NCBI GenBank assembly: GCA_965221575.1
Contig: CBDCSM010000012.1
Span: forward strand, 682,001-746,000
From: JAPPHA01 sp965221575
GTDB lineage: Bacteria; Pseudomonadota; Alphaproteobacteria; Rhodobacterales; Rhodobacteraceae
DNA: 64,000 nt
Reading direction: 5' to 3'
A program made the translations under genes and the position numbers. The notes beneath the pieces are model-generated. The model had not been told where the DNA came from. It was given only the letters and a program-made list of their open reading frames with translations, and did not search any database. Within the stretch, counting starts at the first letter, position 1, and every line of letters begins with the position of its first letter. This document shows, in pieces, positions 61,450-64,000 of the stretch.

Positions 61450-62110
61450 AGCAATGGGCAGGGCGCGCTGGGCACGTTTTCAAACGCATTGTGAGAGTGA
61501 CGTGATTTCACCGTTCACGTCATCATGGCGTCCGGCGTCGTTGGAGCCAGAACTTCGTTGCGGTCAGCTGGATCGAGCATCATGCCGCCTTTCCGGCAAG
61601 GTCTTTTGGAATCAAGTAGGCACTGGTGGCCGCGGTACGTTTCCACGGGACGGAACAGGTTTGACCCCGAGCCCGGAGTCCGGGCCGGGGCCGGAGTTTC
61701 GGGCTTCGAAATGTCTTCACCGACAATTGAACGGGAATCGGATTGAATCGCAGCCAGCAAATCACTAGATTTCCCCTACGCGGGCATTTTGGCCCGGCTT
61801 GGAATTCAGCTGATCGCCGGAACCAGAGATTCGGCTTCGAAACCGGACCCGGATCACGGCGACATGAAATTTTGTGAGAAATTTCCGACGAAACGCGGAA
61901 TTCCCGCGTTTTTGTCGGCAAAGATCAGGAAACTGCCACGATGCAGGTCGTTGATGCGCATGGATTTGACCGAATGGCGCGACATGGATTCTTGTCGAGC
62001 GTTCATCCGCGAAAACCTGCCGTGGAAAGAAAAATGAACATGTGTGTCCGTTCCCCTGACGGCCGCCGGGTTGCGGGGGCGCCGGAGGAAACACGTGTCG
62101 AAGAGGCAAC
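61450..62110. other. mrcA-rne intergenic region
   Basis: About 660 bases between divergent genes, with no convincing ORF. It should contain the mrcA promoter and a long leader of rne. Segments such as 61670-61700 are very G+C rich with overlapping short repeats of CCGGAG and CCGGGC. The most striking structure is the hairpin at 61885-61918. Confidence 0.45.
61885..61918 (+). promoter_or_regulatory. Large hairpin in the rne leader
   Basis: The stem pairs CCGAC with GTCGG, AAA with TTT and CGCGG with CCGCG around an AATTC loop, with a small bulge. The inner part (CGCGG, CCGCG, then TTTTT) looks like a rho-independent terminator. It lies 193 bases before the rne ATG. In E. coli the rne leader is folded and lets RNase E cut its own mRNA; a similar role, or attenuation, is possible here. 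Confidence 0.5.
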
Positions 62111-64000
62111 ATGGCAAAGAAAATGCTCGTTGATGCGGCGCACGAGGAGGAAACTCGGGTCGTTATCACCGAAGGAAGCAAAGTCGAGGAGTTTGATTTC
62201 GAGAGTTCGGGCAAGCGCAGGCTAGCCGGAAATATCTATCTCGCGAAAATCAAACGAATAGAGCCGTCCCTGCAGGCGGCGTTCGTCGACTACGGTGGAA
62301 ACCGTCACGGATTCCTGCCGTTTTCGGAAATCCATCCGGACTACTTCCAGATTCCGGTCGCCGACCGCGAGAAGTCGGTCGCTGAATATGCGGCCCAAAT
62401 GGAAAAACACGCGAACTCGGCCGAGGCCGTCGCCGGCGAGAGAAAGGGTGATTCCTGGGGAGAAGACCGGCCGGCCGAACCGGAAGTTGACGCGGTCGTC
62501 GAATCGTCCGGCAGTGCGGACAACGGCCTGGCCGAGGTATTCCCGGCTTCGGATGATGACATGGACACCGGGGATCCCTCCCAGGGGTCGGGGATCGTCG
62601 ATGTTCCCGAGGGCCGTGACGATTCCGGAGGGCGTAAGGACCGTCACCGTGCGAAGACCAGGCGCGCGCGCGACGAAGACCTTGTTGTCCATGCGGACGA
62701 CACCGATCATGAAGCGCCCGTCACTGGCAGGGGAACCCCCGTCGACGGAGGCTCGAACGGTGCCGGCGAAGTCGAACCGGATACGGGAAACCACGCTGAC
62801 AACGACGTCGAAGCGGCCGCACGGTTCCGCAAGGCATTGCCCCGGCGCTACAAGATCCAGGAGGTCATCCAGGTTCGCCAGATCCTGCTCGTCCAGACCG
62901 TAAAGGAAGAGCGGGGGAAAAAAGGCGTATCCTTGACGACCTACCTGTCCCTGGCGGGTCGATATTGCGTCCTGATGCCCAATACGCCCCGTGAAGGCGG
63001 AATATCACGAAAAATCACCAACGCGGCGGATCGCAAGAAGCTGAAAGAGATCGCGGCGGGGATCGATGTGCCCGAAGGCGCGGGTTTGATCGTGCGGACC
63101 GCGGGCGCCAAGCGAAACAAGGCCGAGATCAGGCGCGACTTCGAATACCTGTGCCGCCAGTGGGACGAAATACGGGAGCTGACGCTCAAGTCGATCGCGC
63201 CAACGCTCATCTACGAGGAAGGAGGTCTGATCCAGCGGTCGATACGGGATCTCTACAGCCGGGAAATTGAAGAGATCCTCGTGGAAGGCGACGAGGCCTA
63301 CAAGGTGGCCAAGAGATACATGAAGATGCTCTTGCCGTCGCATGCGAAGCGCGTAAGGCACTACAAGGAACCGATGCCCCTGTTCTCCAGGTACAGGATC
63401 GAAGGATTCCTCAACGATATCCTCAGTCCGGTCGTCCAGCTCAAATCCGGAGGATACCTTGTGATCGATGTGGCCGAGGCCCTGGTCGCGATCGACGTCA
63501 ACTCGGGGCGGGCCACCAAGCAGGCATCGGTCGCCGAGACGGCGCTGAGCACCAACCTTGAAGCGGCCGAAGAATTGGGACGCCAGTTGCGGCTTCGCGA
63601 TCTCTCGGGCCTGATCGCGATCGACTTCATCGACATGGACGAGCGCAAGGATAACGCCAAGGTCGAACGGGTGCTCAAGGACGTCGTCAAATCGGACAGG
63701 GCCCGCATCCAGATCGGAAACATCTCCGGTTTCGGTATCCTGGAAATGACGCGCCAGAGACTGCGCCCGGGGCTGCTCGAATCGTCGACGATTCCATGTC
63801 CCCAATGCCAGGGTTCAGGGACGATTCGAACCGACATGTCCCTTGGCCTCCAGCTCCTGCGACGACTGTTCGAGGAATCCCTGCGTTGTCGCGCAGGCGA
63901 AATCCTCGTGGCGACGGTGCCGGTCAACATCGCCAATTACCTGGTGAACGATAAGCGCGGTGCGCTCGTGGATCTCGAGGCGCAACGGGGGATTTCCGTG
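62111..64000 (+). CDS. rne: Ribonuclease E (3' end beyond the window)
   Basis: 630 codons are visible. It opens MAKKMLVDAAHEEETRVVIT, followed by the S1 domain (NIYLAKIKRIEPSLQAAFVD), which is interrupted by a long acidic low-complexity insert (about residues 95-240), as in alphaproteobacteria. The metal-binding aspartates are in VAIDVNSGRATK and AIDFIDMDERKD, and the zinc-link cysteines in CPQC. RNase E starts mRNA decay and processes rRNA and tRNA. GAAGAGG before the ATG is a good ribosome binding site. The C-terminal scaffold is outside the window. Confidence 0.95.
   Translation, partial: MAKKMLVDAAHEEETRVVITEGSKVEEFDFESSGKRRLAGNIYLAKIKRIEPSLQAAFVDYGGNRHGFLPFSEIHPDYFQIPVADREKSVAEYAAQMEKHANSAEAVAGERKGDSWGEDRPAEPEVDAVVESSGSADNGLAEVFPASDDDMDTGDPSQGSGIVDVPEGRDDSGGRKDRHRAKTRRARDEDLVVHADDTDHEAPVTGRGTPVDGGSNGAGEVEPDTGNHADNDVEAAARFRKALPRRYKIQEVIQVRQILLVQTVKEERGKKGVSLTTYLSLAGRYCVLMPNTPREGGISRKITNAADRKKLKEIAAGIDVPEGAGLIVRTAGAKRNKAEIRRDFEYLCRQWDEIRELTLKSIAPTLIYEEGGLIQRSIRDLYSREIEEILVEGDEAYKVAKRYMKMLLPSHAKRVRHYKEPMPLFSRYRIEGFLNDILSPVVQLKSGGYLVIDVAEALVAIDVNSGRATKQASVAETALSTNLEAAEELGRQLRLRDLSGLIAIDFIDMDERKDNAKVERVLKDVVKSDRARIQIGNISGFGILEMTRQRLRPGLLESSTIPCPQCQGSGTIRTDMSLGLQLLRRLFEESLRCRAGEILVATVPVNIANYLVNDKRGALVDLEAQRGISV

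Overview
The window looks like an alphaproteobacterial chromosome. Support comes from the S1 insert of RNase E, the Cys-to-Ser variant of the first UvrA zinc site (a form I remember from alphaproteobacteria), and neighbours such as rne-mrcA-prfB, a LytM peptidase with a bactofilin, and an IscU-like gene beside hisI. The family or genus cannot be fixed from the sequence alone. No rRNA, tRNA or CRISPR array was recognised.

Layout. 1-3.3 kb: an envelope export operon on the minus strand (RND/MMPL protein, LolA-like outer-membrane protein, start of a third exported protein). 4.2-16 kb: housekeeping genes (uvrA, ssb, gyrA, a methyltransferase, gluQ, hisI, an IscU-like scaffold) and a periplasmic HtrA-type protease with an odd Trp-Asp repeat. 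At 15.88-16.13 kb lies a relic of a Tn3-family transposon: the last 62 codons of the transposase and a plausible 38-39 bp terminal repeat.

16.2-36.5 kb is a block that looks foreign: visibly richer in G+C, strongly biased to GCC/CTG/GGC codons, and entirely catabolic. It holds a complete oligopeptide-type ABC transporter (fused double ATPase, two permeases, Tat-exported binding protein), a GlxA/GbdR-type regulator, a PuuE-like allantoinase and a hydantoinase/dihydropyrimidinase (both ring-openers of cyclic ureides), a non-pyrrolysine MttB-family methyltransferase, an M24 protein carrying the full active-site set of the DMSP lyase DddP, two 2-oxoglutarate/Fe(II) oxygenases (one broken), a DapA-type lyase, a 2-hydroxyacid dehydrogenase, SDRs and epimerases. 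At least four genes are decayed (oxygenase, SDR, epimerase, truncated VOC protein at the right edge), as expected for an acquired block now eroding. Together these genes suggest uptake and breakdown of a methylated, possibly hydantoin-like or betaine-like compound; the substrate is unknown. This block is the most novel part of the window.

37.3-42.7 kb: a branched-chain amino acid/amide-type ABC operon (binding protein, livHMGF) ending in a helical-repeat protein that overlaps livF; a perfect 15-bp stem-loop separates the binding protein from livH. 42.9-64 kb: recG-ligA, mnmA, a DUF924 protein, an MFS permease, queA, a 1070-residue AsmA-like protein, the LytM peptidase/bactofilin pair, prfB, penicillin-binding protein 1A and the first 630 codons of RNase E, which has a long, structured leader.
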